Assembly (NCBI RefSeq): GCF_014647475.1 | Contig: NZ_BMPG01000003.1 | Coordinates: 248,001-312,000 of the forward strand | Reading direction: 5' to 3' | Length of the DNA stretch: 64,000 nt | DNA from: Halocalculus aciditolerans | GTDB lineage: Archaea; Halobacteriota; Halobacteria; Halobacteriales; Halobacteriaceae | Part shown: positions 25,109-34,264 of the stretch, in pieces | Position numbering within the stretch: position 1 is the first letter of the stretch | How the letters are laid out: each line of letters begins with the position of its first letter | Notes under the pieces: generated by a model | Told to the model about the DNA's origin: nothing | What the model saw: only the letters and a program-made list of their open reading frames with translations | Databases searched by the model: none | Made by a program: the position numbers and the translations under genes

Positions 25109-26743
25109 ATGCTCCGCTGGCCAGACGCAACTATCTACGACGGGATTGCAGACGTCGCAAGCACCAAACCAGACGCCGATGCCCTCCGGTTTAAGGGGGA
25201 ATCAACGTCATACTCCGAACTCGTCGAGGAAAGCAAAGCACTCGCCCATGGCCTCGCTGACTTAGGCGTCGGCGGCGACGATAAGATCGCAGTCTGGTTG
25301 AGCAACCGTCCGGAATGGATCAAAGCACAGCTGGCCGCCTCCTACCTCGGCGCAGCAGTCGTCGCAGTGAACACGCGATACCGAACCCACGAGCTGGAGT
25401 ATATGATGTCGGACTCCTCGTGCACTGTGTTGCTCACAGAGGAGTCCTTCCTCGGAAATCAATATCTCGAGATGGTCGCGGAAGTCGTACCAGAGATCGA
25501 ATCTCAGTCACCCTCGGACTTTGCCCCGAAGTCGATGCCGGCTCTGGAACACGTGATCGCTCTCGAAAAACACGAGGACTATCCCGCCGTTCGTGGGTAT
25601 GATGCCGTCGAAGCTTCGGGGAGGGGAAGAGGCGATGTCGACCCTGCCACCGACGCTGACGCGACTGCCTGCGTCTTCTATACAAGCGGGACGACAAGTG
25701 ACCCGAAAGGGGTTCTCCAGTCGAATCAATCGATGCTGAATCACTCCTACCAGGTGGGAGTGCATTTCTCCGTCGGTGAGGGAGACGTCGCACTCGGTAT
25801 CCTTCCGTTCTGTGGCGTCTGGGGGTATAATATGTTCTTGAGCGCGCTCACGCATGGGATTCCTCAAGTGGTGCAGACTCATTTCGATGCTGAGCGGACG
25901 ATAGCGAACGTCGAGGGTCACGATGTGACCTACATGTCTGGCTTAGCAACGATGTATCAGCGTCTTCTCGAAGCAGACGGATTCAGTGAAGAGCGGGTTG
26001 AATCGCTCGAGAAAGGGTCGATCGGCTTCGTCAGTATCGGTTATGATGAGGACCTCTTCGAAGAAATCGAGTCAAAAACGGGCGTCCCCGTCTGTCAACC
26101 CTACGGGCTCTCAGAAGCGAATAGCCAGGTTTTCGTCGGTGATCCTGAGGACCCTCCTTCAGTCAGGAAGCGTGTCGGTGGCCCGATGATCTTTCCTGAA
26201 GAGGAGGAAGCGCGTATTGTGGACCCAGAAACCGGTGAAGAACTGGAAGAAGGGAACGCCGGAGAGCTCTGTCTCCGTGGATGCAACGTCATGAACGGAT
26301 ATCTGGGGAAGCCCGAGAAAACGGAAGAGGTCATCGACGAAGAAGGGTGGTTCCATACGGGCGACCTTGCACTCCGTGACCCGGAGACGGGTTCTCTGTT
26401 CTACCAGTCTCGGATGGACGATGCACTCCGTATCCGGGGGTTCCTAGTCGCACCGCGGGACATTGAAACCGTCCTTAACGACCACCCAGGAGTTGAGCTG
26501 TCACAGGTAGTGGGGGTTTCGCATCCACGGCACGGGCAGGTCGCCATAGCGTTCGTTAAGAGGTCGAATGGGTCACTGACCGCGTCTGCTCTCTACGAGT
26601 ACCTTGACGACCACGTTGCGGATTACAAGGAACCGGAGGATATCGAGTTTATCGACGAATTCCCGCGTTCTTCGGGTCCACATGGGGAGAAGATCCAGAA
26701 AACCGATCTCCGGGACCGCGTTTCGGGTCGGTATTCTGATTGA
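25109..26743 (+). CDS. AMP-forming acyl-CoA synthetase
   Basis: The 544-residue ligase activates a carboxylic acid to its CoA thioester through an acyl-adenylate. The AMP-binding P-loop-like motif is YTSGTTSDPKG (about residue 190), followed by YGLSEANSQVF, the hinge region GWFHTGDLALRDPETG and a C-terminal domain with the core Arg in SRMDDALRIRG. The usual late catalytic Lys lies near the segment RSSGPHGEKIQK. The substrate is probably the acid brought in by the Liv-type importer just downstream. ATG 25109 is preferred over ATG 25105, which is in another frame. It ends 69 bases before the binding-protein gene. Confidence 0.9.
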   Translation: MLRWPDATIYDGIADVASTKPDADALRFKGESTSYSELVEESKALAHGLADLGVGGDDKIAVWLSNRPEWIKAQLAASYLGAAVVAVNTRYRTHELEYMMSDSSCTVLLTEESFLGNQYLEMVAEVVPEIESQSPSDFAPKSMPALEHVIALEKHEDYPAVRGYDAVEASGRGRGDVDPATDADATACVFYTSGTTSDPKGVLQSNQSMLNHSYQVGVHFSVGEGDVALGILPFCGVWGYNMFLSALTHGIPQVVQTHFDAERTIANVEGHDVTYMSGLATMYQRLLEADGFSEERVESLEKGSIGFVSIGYDEDLFEEIESKTGVPVCQPYGLSEANSQVFVGDPEDPPSVRKRVGGPMIFPEEEEARIVDPETGEELEEGNAGELCLRGCNVMNGYLGKPEKTEEVIDEEGWFHTGDLALRDPETGSLFYQSRMDDALRIRGFLVAPRDIETVLNDHPGVELSQVVGVSHPRHGQVAIAFVKRSNGSLTASALYEYLDDHVADYKEPEDIEFIDEFPRSSGPHGEKIQKTDLRDRVSGRYSD

Positions 26744-26812
26744 CGTGTGAGAACACACCCCACCGATAGATTTAACAAATAATGATGTGTGTTTCAGTCC
26801 GGAGCCTCGAAT

Positions 26813-28078
26813 ATGGACAGCACACGACGCAGCCTCCTGAAACGGAGTGGTATTGCAGCGGCAGCGATAAGTACAACTGGCCTGGCAGGGTGCAGTAGCT
26901 TCGGTGGCGGCGGTGGGGGGACAATCAAACTCGGAGCGATCAATCCACTCTCGGGATCAGCAGCATTCTACGGAGAACTCGCAACAAAAGCACAAACTGC
27001 CTGGAAAGAGCAAGTCAACGAGAACGGAGGTATCGAAGTCGACGGTTCAACACGACAAGTCGAACTCGTCGAATACGACGACGAATCGAAGAACAGTGCT
27101 GCGCGATCAGCCGCGAAACGCCTCGCGACAGTCGACGATGTGTCGATGATCCTCTCGTCCTGGCGTAGTACGGGAGCAATCGCTGTCGCTCCAATTGCAA
27201 ATCAGAACGAGGTCCCGACGTTCACTCACGGGTTCACTCCACAAGTCAACGACCCGGGAACCTACATGATGCGATTGACCGTGAGCACGGTTATGGATGC
27301 ATATCCTGCGCTCCAGCAGGTAGAGAAGAGCGACGAAATCCAGAACATCGGCGTTATCGCAGAAACGGGAGACTGGGGTGATGACACGCTCGCGTTAATG
27401 GACTGGTGGTTCAACGAATCAGGTCACGAGGGGGACTACAAGAACCTCGGTCGATTCTCCTTCAGCCAACAAGATTTCTCGTCATACCTCACCAAGGCGA
27501 AACAGGCCTACAACAATGGGGAAATCGATGCTCTCTACGTCCAGACGTGGGCATCTGCGATGCAGCGGTTCCTCGCACAGCAGCACCGTGAAGGCCTCCA
27601 CGAGATGATGCCGATCCTGACCGGACTCGGTGGTGCAGACTTCAACAGCGTCGACGACGTCGGAGAAGCAATGGAGAACGTGTACGCACTCGGGGTGTAT
27701 ACCCGACTCTCGTACGCGGACAACGACGCAATCGCAGAAACGATCTCTGACGAAGCGCTCACACAGTTCGACCAATACAAGCAACTCGACGCCCCAATGC
27801 ATCCCGTCGCGTTCAACGTATATGCGGACGCTCAAATCTCGCAACGGGGTATTGAGGAGGCCGGCAGTACCGAGGGAGCAGAAATCCGGAACGCGCTCGT
27901 CGGCACCGAATTCACGACCCTTATCGGTGATGCGACAATCAACGATCGGGGACAGCCCGCGATTCCGGGTGCACTAATCAAGTTCGGCACAGATGGTGAT
28001 ACACCGGTCGTCGATGAAGTCCCGTGGAGCGGACAGCTGCCGCCGATAACCAGTATCCCGCCCGAAACCGATCTATGA
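26813..28078 (+). CDS. Liv-type ABC substrate-binding lipoprotein (Tat)
   Basis: The 421-residue protein starts with a twin-arginine signal (RRSLLKRSGIAAAAIS) and a lipobox LAGCSS followed by a Gly run. The mature part is a family 6 periplasmic binding fold (GAINPLSGSAAFYGELA opening), as in branched-chain amino acid, amide and aromatic-acid importers. ATG 26813 (MDSTRR) is used; upstream in-frame sequence to 26789 would precede the signal and is unlikely. A TATA-like TTTAACAAA lies at 26771-26779. Gene order with permeases and ATPases and the acyl-CoA context suggest that the ligand is a carboxylic acid and not leucine. Confidence 0.88.
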   Translation: MDSTRRSLLKRSGIAAAAISTTGLAGCSSFGGGGGGTIKLGAINPLSGSAAFYGELATKAQTAWKEQVNENGGIEVDGSTRQVELVEYDDESKNSAARSAAKRLATVDDVSMILSSWRSTGAIAVAPIANQNEVPTFTHGFTPQVNDPGTYMMRLTVSTVMDAYPALQQVEKSDEIQNIGVIAETGDWGDDTLALMDWWFNESGHEGDYKNLGRFSFSQQDFSSYLTKAKQAYNNGEIDALYVQTWASAMQRFLAQQHREGLHEMMPILTGLGGADFNSVDDVGEAMENVYALGVYTRLSYADNDAIAETISDEALTQFDQYKQLDAPMHPVAFNVYADAQISQRGIEEAGSTEGAEIRNALVGTEFTTLIGDATINDRGQPAIPGALIKFGTDGDTPVVDEVPWSGQLPPITSIPPETDL

Positions 28079-28115
28079 TCACGCGACCACCTTCACACAC
28101 TCTACACAGAGACCA

Positions 28116-29045
28116 ATGGTACTGTTAGAGACACTCGTCAACGGCCTGATTCAAGGCAGTATCTACGCGTTGTTCGCCGCCAGTTTCACCATCATCTTCG
28201 GTGTGATGGACATCCCAAACATGGCTCACGCTGCCCTGTTCGCCGGTGGAGCATACGTGTTCTACCAGGCAACGATTCTGACCGGCCTCCCCTGGCCGGT
28301 CGGAATCGTGGTCGCGGTCATCGCGATCGGGCTACTCGGCGCGATCCTCGAACGCGGGATATTCGCTCGGTTATACGACCGTACAGAATCGGAATACGTG
28401 TTCGCGATTATCCTTGCCACGCTCGGCCTTGCACGTATCTTCGAACGTGCATTCGCGCAAGTATGGGGCCACGAGCCCAAAGAAGTCCCACTCGCCGGCC
28501 TTCAATCGGGAAGCCTACACGCCGCAGGCGTGACCGTGACGTCGCTTGAGCTACTGGTGTTCATCTTCTCGATCGCCAGCTTCGCGTTCCTCTACTGGGT
28601 CATCAACCACACCGAGACCGGCCTCGGGCTTCAGGCAATCGTTCAAGACCGCGATCTCGCCCGCCTAAAAGGCGTGAACGTCGGCCGTACCTTCTTAATC
28701 GCGTTCGTGCTCGGAAGTTCCATGGCGGGAGTTGCAGGCGTCCTCAACGCCGCGATGTTCTCCCTCACGCCCGACATGGGCTCATCACTGCTCATCAAGG
28801 CGTTCATCGTGGTCATCCTCGGAGGAATCGGACGCGTCGTCGGTGCAGCAGTCGCCGGCTACGCACTCGGCATCTACGAGGCCTTCGCGATCCTCTACCT
28901 CTCATCGTACTACATCTACGCGACAGAGTTCGCAGTCCTCATCCTCTTCTTCCTGCTCAAGGCAGTCGTCTTGAGTGAAGGTGAGGACGACCTCGGAGCT
29001 GCTATCGCTGACCGCGTTCGCGGCCTTACGGAGGTTACCCGATGA
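28116..29045 (+). CDS. livH: Liv-type ABC permease LivH
   Basis: The 309-residue membrane protein has about eight hydrophobic helices and begins VNGLIQGSIYALFAASFTII, the characteristic LivH opening. The cytoplasmic loop that contacts the ATPase is seen near RDRDLARLKGVNVGRTFLIAF (written with the true residues DRDLARLKGVNVGRTFL). It follows the binding-protein gene by 37 bases and overlaps livM by four. It forms the membrane channel together with LivM. Codon use is less GC-rich than in the genes left and right of the island. Confidence 0.9.
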   Translation: MVLLETLVNGLIQGSIYALFAASFTIIFGVMDIPNMAHAALFAGGAYVFYQATILTGLPWPVGIVVAVIAIGLLGAILERGIFARLYDRTESEYVFAIILATLGLARIFERAFAQVWGHEPKEVPLAGLQSGSLHAAGVTVTSLELLVFIFSIASFAFLYWVINHTETGLGLQAIVQDRDLARLKGVNVGRTFLIAFVLGSSMAGVAGVLNAAMFSLTPDMGSSLLIKAFIVVILGGIGRVVGAAVAGYALGIYEAFAILYLSSYYIYATEFAVLILFFLLKAVVLSEGEDDLGAAIADRVRGLTEVTR

Positions 29046-30070
29046 GCGCCGATACAGAATCAGGATTCGCGAACCGTAATCTAGCCGTCGACATGCCAGG
29101 TGTGGAGTGGCGTGCAGTCGCGAAGTCTGTGGGCATTACGCTCCTCCTCGGACTGCTCGCAGCCCCACTCGTCGCGGGATCGAGCTATATCGGGTACGTG
29201 GCGCTAACCGTGGTGATATTCGCCGTGATGGCCTCCGGGTATAACCTCATGCTCGGTTGGCCGAACTTGCTCGTGTTCTGTCCTGCAGCACTGGCGATCA
29301 TTGGCGGAGTGACTTCCGCGCTCCTCGTCAACGTCTTCGGGGTTCCATACCTCGTCGCAATGGTCTCCGGCGGAGTCGTTGCGGCGGTTATCGGAGGGTT
29401 CATCGCCTTTTCCGCGATCGCGATTGGCTCATCATTCGAGATAATCATCGCAACGCTCGCCTTCGAGGAGATCGTCTACTACGTCTTCACAAACTGGCAT
29501 GCCGTCGGGCCGACTGGGATTAGTAACGTCCCTGCGCCAACAGCGGGGCCACTCACATTCCAAACTCAACTGGAACAGTACCTGTTCCTCTTAGTGATGT
29601 TAACGATCTCGATCGGTATCGTAGCGGTATTCGACCGGTCGCTGACGGGAACGCTAACTGTTGCAACCAGTGAGAACGAAGACCTACTACGGTCGATCGG
29701 ATACAACCCGAAAAAGTACAAATTCATCGCCGTCGTCGTCGGTGCCCTTCTCTTGGGTATCGGTGGATCGCTGTACGCGCACGTGAACGGGCTCATCACG
29801 CCTGGTGGGTTCACGCTCGACCAGACCGTCTTCCTACTCGTTATCGCCGTCGTTGGTGGCATTCGAACGGTTCACGGCCCAATCGTCGGTGCAATCGTCC
29901 TCGTCGGCCTCCCAGAGGTCGTCCGAATGTTCGGCTTATCGAACATGAAGCCCTACATTATCGGTGGAATGCTCGTCGTCGTCGTGCTCTTCTTCCCACG
30001 CGGTATCCTGGGAGGTCTCTACGACGCAATCGATAACAGAGGTGATCTCTCGTGGCAATTCTGGAAGTAA
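29042..30070 (+). CDS. livM: Liv-type ABC permease LivM
   Basis: The 342-residue membrane protein has a polar N-terminus of about 35 residues and then eight to ten membrane segments. NLMLGWPNLLVFCPAALAIIG resembles the conserved LivM helix pair, and the ATPase-contact loop is ATSENEDLLRSIGYNPKKYK. It overlaps livG by 19 bases, an unusually long overlap that points to coupled translation. It partners LivH. Confidence 0.9.
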   Translation: MSADTESGFANRNLAVDMPGVEWRAVAKSVGITLLLGLLAAPLVAGSSYIGYVALTVVIFAVMASGYNLMLGWPNLLVFCPAALAIIGGVTSALLVNVFGVPYLVAMVSGGVVAAVIGGFIAFSAIAIGSSFEIIIATLAFEEIVYYVFTNWHAVGPTGISNVPAPTAGPLTFQTQLEQYLFLLVMLTISIGIVAVFDRSLTGTLTVATSENEDLLRSIGYNPKKYKFIAVVVGALLLGIGGSLYAHVNGLITPGGFTLDQTVFLLVIAVVGGIRTVHGPIVGAIVLVGLPEVVRMFGLSNMKPYIIGGMLVVVVLFFPRGILGGLYDAIDNRGDLSWQFWK

Positions 30071-30735
30071 CCGAACTCAACCGTAGTTTCGGTGGCATCG
30101 TCGCGCTTGACGGCGTTACGTTCACGCTCGAGCGTGGGACTACGAACGCGATAATCGGTCCGAACGGTGCTGGGAAGACAACACTGTTCAACTGCATCAC
30201 CGGGTATCATATCCCGGATGGTGGAACGGTCGAGTTTGACGGAGAAGACATCACGACCGTCCCGGACTATAAGACGGCGCGGCAGGGGGTCCGTCGTACG
30301 TTCCAGGAGGTTGATGTCTTCGACGAGCTTACTGTTGCAGAGAACATCAGTCTTGCATCGTTCGAGTCGGACCCAGAAGAGCTAATGGAGCTACTGGACC
30401 TCATCGAAATCCACGATAAAGAGGGGAGTGAACTCACCCTCTTCGAACGAAAGCGCGTGTCGCTCGCACTCGCAAGTGAGGGAGACCTCCTCTTACTTGA
30501 CGAGGTGTTCTCCGGACTAAACCCGACGGAGAAGCCCGAGATGATCGACTATATCGATGCGCTCGCAGAGCGAAAGACCATCATGCTCATCGAACACGAC
30601 ATCGAGACAGCGTTCAACCTCGCGGATACAGTTACCGTCCTCGCGCAAGGTCAGGTGATGCATACCGGAACGCCCGAAGAGATGCTCGAGGACGAGCAAG
30701 TCCGCGAAGAATACATCGGAGAGATGGCGATATGA
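30052..30735 (+). CDS. livG: Liv-type ABC ATPase LivG with an atypical signature
   Basis: This 227-residue ATPase has a normal Walker A (GPNGAGKTTLFNCITG), a Q-loop in GVRRTFQEVDVF, Walker B LLLLDEVFSGLNP and the switch His in IEHDIETAFN. The signature region is not LSGGQ-like; it reads LTLFERKRVSLALA, close to the position of the LPYGQQRRLEIARA motif usual in LivG. The protein is also about 25 residues shorter than typical LivG. It can still be active in a dimer with LivF, whose signature is canonical. Overlaps: 19 bases with livM and four with livF. Confidence 0.88.
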   Translation: MAILEVTELNRSFGGIVALDGVTFTLERGTTNAIIGPNGAGKTTLFNCITGYHIPDGGTVEFDGEDITTVPDYKTARQGVRRTFQEVDVFDELTVAENISLASFESDPEELMELLDLIEIHDKEGSELTLFERKRVSLALASEGDLLLLDEVFSGLNPTEKPEMIDYIDALAERKTIMLIEHDIETAFNLADTVTVLAQGQVMHTGTPEEMLEDEQVREEYIGEMAI

Positions 30736-31442
30736 CGGACTTACTCACCGTCGACGACGTTCATGTCTCGTACGGCGATATGGAAGTCATTCGCGACGCC
30801 AACCTCAGCGTCCCGGAGGGAGAAGTCGTCTCCATCGTCGGTGCGAACGGAGCCGGAAAAACGACGCTCCTCGATACGGTTTCCGGCGTCAAAGACATCG
30901 ATAGTGGAGACATCGAGTTCGAAGGCGAATCTGTCGTGGGTTACGAGCCGTACGAGCGGATTGACAAAGGGCTCGCGTACGTCCCAGAACGACACCGTGT
31001 ATTTCCGGAGATGACCGTTGCGGAGAACCTCCGGACAGCGATGATACCCGCGTCGGACGTCGACGAGAGCGCGCAGTTAGACCGCGTCTTTGACCTCTTC
31101 CCGATACTCAGCGAGCGTCAATCGCAAGTCGCGAGCACGATGAGCGGGGGTCAACAACAGATGCTCGCGATCGCCCAGGGGCTGGTCATCGACCCGGACC
31201 TCATAATGTTCGACGAGCCAACGCTCGGACTGGCACCGAAGATCGTCGAGGACATTCGAGACACCATCAGCGAGATCAGTGAATCCGGCGTCACTGTGCT
31301 CGTCGCCGACGAGCAAATCGAATTTGCAAAACACGTCTCTGACCGGATGTACCTCATGCGGAAGAACACGCTCAACTACCTCGGTGAGCGCGGAGAGTTC
31401 GAGGATGCGTATCAAGAGACCGTGGATAACGTCTTTGCATGA
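30732..31442 (+). CDS. livF: Liv-type ABC ATPase LivF
   Basis: The 236-residue ATPase has a canonical Walker A (GANGAGKTTLLDTVSG), signature MSGGQQQMLAIAQ, Walker B LIMFDEPTLGLAP and the typical LivF C-terminus. The usual LivF switch His appears as Asp-Glu in VLVADEQIEFAK, as in other LivF proteins where ADQN/EQN replaces a strict His. It closes the importer gene set and overlaps both neighbours by four bases, so importer and catabolic enzymes form one transcript. Confidence 0.9.
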   Translation: MTDLLTVDDVHVSYGDMEVIRDANLSVPEGEVVSIVGANGAGKTTLLDTVSGVKDIDSGDIEFEGESVVGYEPYERIDKGLAYVPERHRVFPEMTVAENLRTAMIPASDVDESAQLDRVFDLFPILSERQSQVASTMSGGQQQMLAIAQGLVIDPDLIMFDEPTLGLAPKIVEDIRDTISEISESGVTVLVADEQIEFAKHVSDRMYLMRKNTLNYLGERGEFEDAYQETVDNVFA

Positions 31443-32191
31443 CCTCCGAACACTATACGGTAACGCGGGCGAACGACCGGCTATCGATCACGCTGGATAG
31501 ACCATCGGTTTCCAACGCGTTTCCGGAAGCATCTGTCGTCTCACTCACCGAAACGATACGCGACATCGAACAGGGGGACGCGACTACCGTCGTAATCGAT
31601 GCGCGCGGGGATCAGTTCTCCGTCGGGGCCGACATCCACGACCTGAATCCCGACACACCAGACGACGCTCGGTCCCTCTCAGACACGTACGCTGACCTCG
31701 TTGCGTCGATCCGTGAGTGCCCGTTACCGGTCATCGTCTCGGTTCAGGGTCGTGCGTTCGGGTTCGGATTCCTCCTCGCACTCGGCGGGGACTTCGTGGT
31801 CGCCGACTCACGAGCGACGTTCGCCGTGCCCGAAGCGCGACTTGGAATCCCGATCTCCGGATACGCGATCGAGCTACTCCCCCAGCTGATCGGAGAACGA
31901 CGAGCGCGCGATTGGCTCTTCACCGGGCGAGATATTCCCGCAACAGAAGCACATAACGCAGGTTTCGTTACTCGGCTCGCGGACAAGGCGGACCTCACCG
32001 AGGTAACAGCGAAACTCGTGACGGCAGTAGAACGATCAAGCAGCGATACGCTCGCGATTCTCAAAGACCGTCTCAGTGACCCCGCGATTGGAGCGGAAAC
32101 ACAGTCACTCCGCACAGCCGCCGCTGACGCCATGGAGTATGCCTTCACCGACGGCGACGCTCGTGAAAGGCTCGAAGAACTCAGACAATGA
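31439..32191 (+). CDS. Enoyl-CoA hydratase/isomerase family protein
   Basis: The 250-residue crotonase-fold protein has the oxyanion-hole segments GDQFSVGADIHDL and GRAFGFGFLLALGGDFVVA. The first catalytic Glu is in TFAVPEARLGI; the second Glu position is occupied by a Gly in the following GYAIELLPQLIG region, so it might be an isomerase, thioesterase or lyase rather than a plain hydratase. It overlaps livF and the next gene by four bases. With a MaoC-type hydratase already in the operon, a second crotonase hints at a substrate with an extra double bond, ring or branch. Confidence 0.86.
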   Translation: MTSEHYTVTRANDRLSITLDRPSVSNAFPEASVVSLTETIRDIEQGDATTVVIDARGDQFSVGADIHDLNPDTPDDARSLSDTYADLVASIRECPLPVIVSVQGRAFGFGFLLALGGDFVVADSRATFAVPEARLGIPISGYAIELLPQLIGERRARDWLFTGRDIPATEAHNAGFVTRLADKADLTEVTAKLVTAVERSSSDTLAILKDRLSDPAIGAETQSLRTAAADAMEYAFTDGDARERLEELRQ

Positions 32192-32568
32192 CCTCAATAC
32201 TCGACACCCAAGACTGGCCGCAAGAACTCGCTAACGCAGCATCATCAGACGAATTCCGACGGTCCGCGACTGAGTTCGACGGCTCTCTTGCCCTCGAAGT
32301 CGGCAGCGACACCGCTTGGTTCAAGATTTACCGAGGTCACGTCATCGACACCGAGCCGTACGTCCCGTCGTTTGGCGCGACGTTCCGCGTGATTGGGGAC
32401 GACAAAGCCTGGAGGCGCGTCGCTAGCGGCGATCAATCGCTATCGGGAGCGATCCACACAGGCTCCCTCAAAACTGCCGGGAACAAGCTCGAAGCAAACC
32501 GAATGCGGGAAATGCTCGAACTGCTCATCCGGACGCTACAAGACCTCGACGAGGCCATTGATGACTGA
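32188..32568 (+). CDS. SCP2-like (sterol carrier fold) protein
   Basis: The small 126-residue protein resembles the SCP2 lipid-binding domain: an N-terminal helix, a beta-sheet core (SLALEVGSDTAWFKIY, FRVIGDDKAWRRV) and a C-terminal segment GNKLEANRMREMLELLIRTL in which the conserved Gly-Asn turn precedes the helix that closes the cavity. It probably carries a hydrophobic acid or acyl-CoA for the neighbouring enzymes. It overlaps both neighbours, four bases upstream and eight downstream. No signal peptide or membrane segment is present. The match is structural in feel, so the exact family is moderately sure. Confidence 0.7.
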   Translation: MTSILDTQDWPQELANAASSDEFRRSATEFDGSLALEVGSDTAWFKIYRGHVIDTEPYVPSFGATFRVIGDDKAWRRVASGDQSLSGAIHTGSLKTAGNKLEANRMREMLELLIRTLQDLDEAIDD

Positions 32569-33352
32569 GCTAACTGGCCATTACACGACCGTCAGCGGAA
32601 CCCGGACGTACTATGAATCAGTCGGTGATGCAAGTGACCCCACCCTCATTGCGATCCATACCGCGGGAGCAGATGGGAGACAATGGCGGCACGTCGCTCC
32701 CCTCCTGAAAGAGGAGGGATACCGGGTCATCGTTCCGGACCTTCCGGGTCATGGAAAATCGTACCCTGTAGATTGGGAGCCTCATGATTCGATCCATCGA
32801 CACGCTGAATTCGTATTCGATTTTATGTCGAAGCTCGCCCTCGATAACCCTGCAGTCACTGGGTGTTCTATCGGAGGCGATATCGTTCTGGACCTTGCCG
32901 TAAACCACCCCGAAAGCTTCCGTGCCGCCCTCGCGTTCGAGGGAGCAGGGCGAACACGTGGCGCGCAGCTCGGTCGCCTCTCACACCCCCACGCACTACC
33001 GGGCTGGCAAAGCGTTCTCGAGTACTCCGTTACTGATTCGACTGCGGACTCCGTTCCCGAGGAGGCACGCCGCGAGCTCGTGTGGCAACACCGCAGCGCA
33101 CACGAAGTCGGCACAAATGACCTGCAGGGTTGGGCAGATCACGACGTAACCGACCGACTGAGCGAGGCGACTCTGCCAGTGTTGCTCGTGAGGGGAAGCG
33201 AGGACTTCTATATCCAAGACGACGTCTTCCAGGAGACGATAGACGGCCTTCCGGATTGTACGCCTGTGACGATGGACGAGACGGGACATTACCCGATGAT
33301 GGAACACCCGTCTCGGACTACGACGCTCATCCGCGATTTCCTCACTGATTAA
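32561..33352 (+). CDS. Alpha/beta hydrolase
   Basis: The 263-residue protein has the catalytic triad of the fold: nucleophile Ser in TGCSIGGDIVLDL, Asp in LLVRGSEDFYI and His in DETGHYPMMEHP. The lid region is short. It may hydrolyse an ester, a lactone or a C-C bond in the pathway substrate, for example an enol-lactone in ring degradation. ATG 32561 is chosen because the sequence MTELTGHYTTVSG fits hydrolase N-termini and overlaps the previous gene by eight bases; the frame is open to 32393 only as a shadow of the SCP2-like gene. It ends the operon. Confidence 0.87.
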   Translation: MTELTGHYTTVSGTRTYYESVGDASDPTLIAIHTAGADGRQWRHVAPLLKEEGYRVIVPDLPGHGKSYPVDWEPHDSIHRHAEFVFDFMSKLALDNPAVTGCSIGGDIVLDLAVNHPESFRAALAFEGAGRTRGAQLGRLSHPHALPGWQSVLEYSVTDSTADSVPEEARRELVWQHRSAHEVGTNDLQGWADHDVTDRLSEATLPVLLVRGSEDFYIQDDVFQETIDGLPDCTPVTMDETGHYPMMEHPSRTTTLIRDFLTD

Positions 33353-34264
33353 CGCCCCGGAACCGTCCCCGTTCACCTCTCTAGCCGGTGCCCTCCGTCG
33401 AGAACGCGGTAGTTCTGTCCTCCGATACCGTCGTCCTCCCGTCGAGTTGTCGTAGTCCCTCTCTCGGCCGTCGGAGTCACTAAGCCGTCCGCGCCACTCG
33501 TAGCGCTTGACCGACTGCCTCCCTGTGAGCTATTCGACCGGTCGATCGGTACCTTGAGAAGATCGAACACCGTGGTGTTCCCGTGTAGTCGACTCGCCGA
33601 TTCAATCGGCTCTGTTCAACCGCTTTACGGGACGTATATAGTCAGCAGATCGTGGGGTAGGGCTCGAATGACGTCTCGGTTGCTCCGATCTGTCGAGGGA
33701 GTATCGCAGATCGCACGACGCACGAGGTCCGCTACTGCTCGAAGCCCTCGAGACACCACTACACGCTCCGTCAGTACGTTGTCCTCCGGTGCCTCAAAGT
33801 TCGGAACAGGCCCAACCTACCGAACGCTTCTCGACGAACTCATCGATATGTCTCGTGTTCGAGACACGATCAGTCTCACCGAACTTCTCCTCCGTCCATC
33901 CTGTATAATCTGTTCGACACACATTATATGTCCGTACGGTGAGTGGTCTTCCGCTCGCTCTGTTTCACTGCTAGCCGATGCGGAGTGGAGCGTGATCTCT
34001 CGGTCTACACGTGACAACGACGCGAAAACGCGGCCGTCAGACCGCCTCGTCCTCGGTAAAGCGCTATGTTCATCTTCATACACTTGTCTCGGTGACAAAG
34101 GGTACGACGACCGTTCCGGTCAGTTCGCGAGCCTCCTCACCGTCCTCTGACCGCGTAGCTGGCTATCCGACTGGGACAGTCGCAGAGCCCGTTCGGTCTG
34201 TGCTAGGGGGGTTTCACTCGAACGCTGGGCTTAACTGGTGGAGAGTCGAACCGAGAGGTAATCA
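33353..34264. other. 912-base stretch at the right edge of the island, no recognised gene
   Basis: Several open frames exist (the longest is plus strand 33554-34150), but all are rich in Ser and Arg with no domain pattern, and none has neighbours that overlap it. The base composition is intermediate between island and core. TATA-like ACATATAAT appears on the minus strand near 33925. The gap ends with GGGCTTAACTGG just before the ABC-2 ATPase start, a plausible promoter. It may hold decayed genes; I cannot name one. Confidence 0.45.

Noticed and set aside
33554-34150. A 198-codon open frame in the gap at the island's right edge
   Set aside because: The product is Ser/Arg/Thr-rich without a domain pattern, and no promoter or neighbour supports it.
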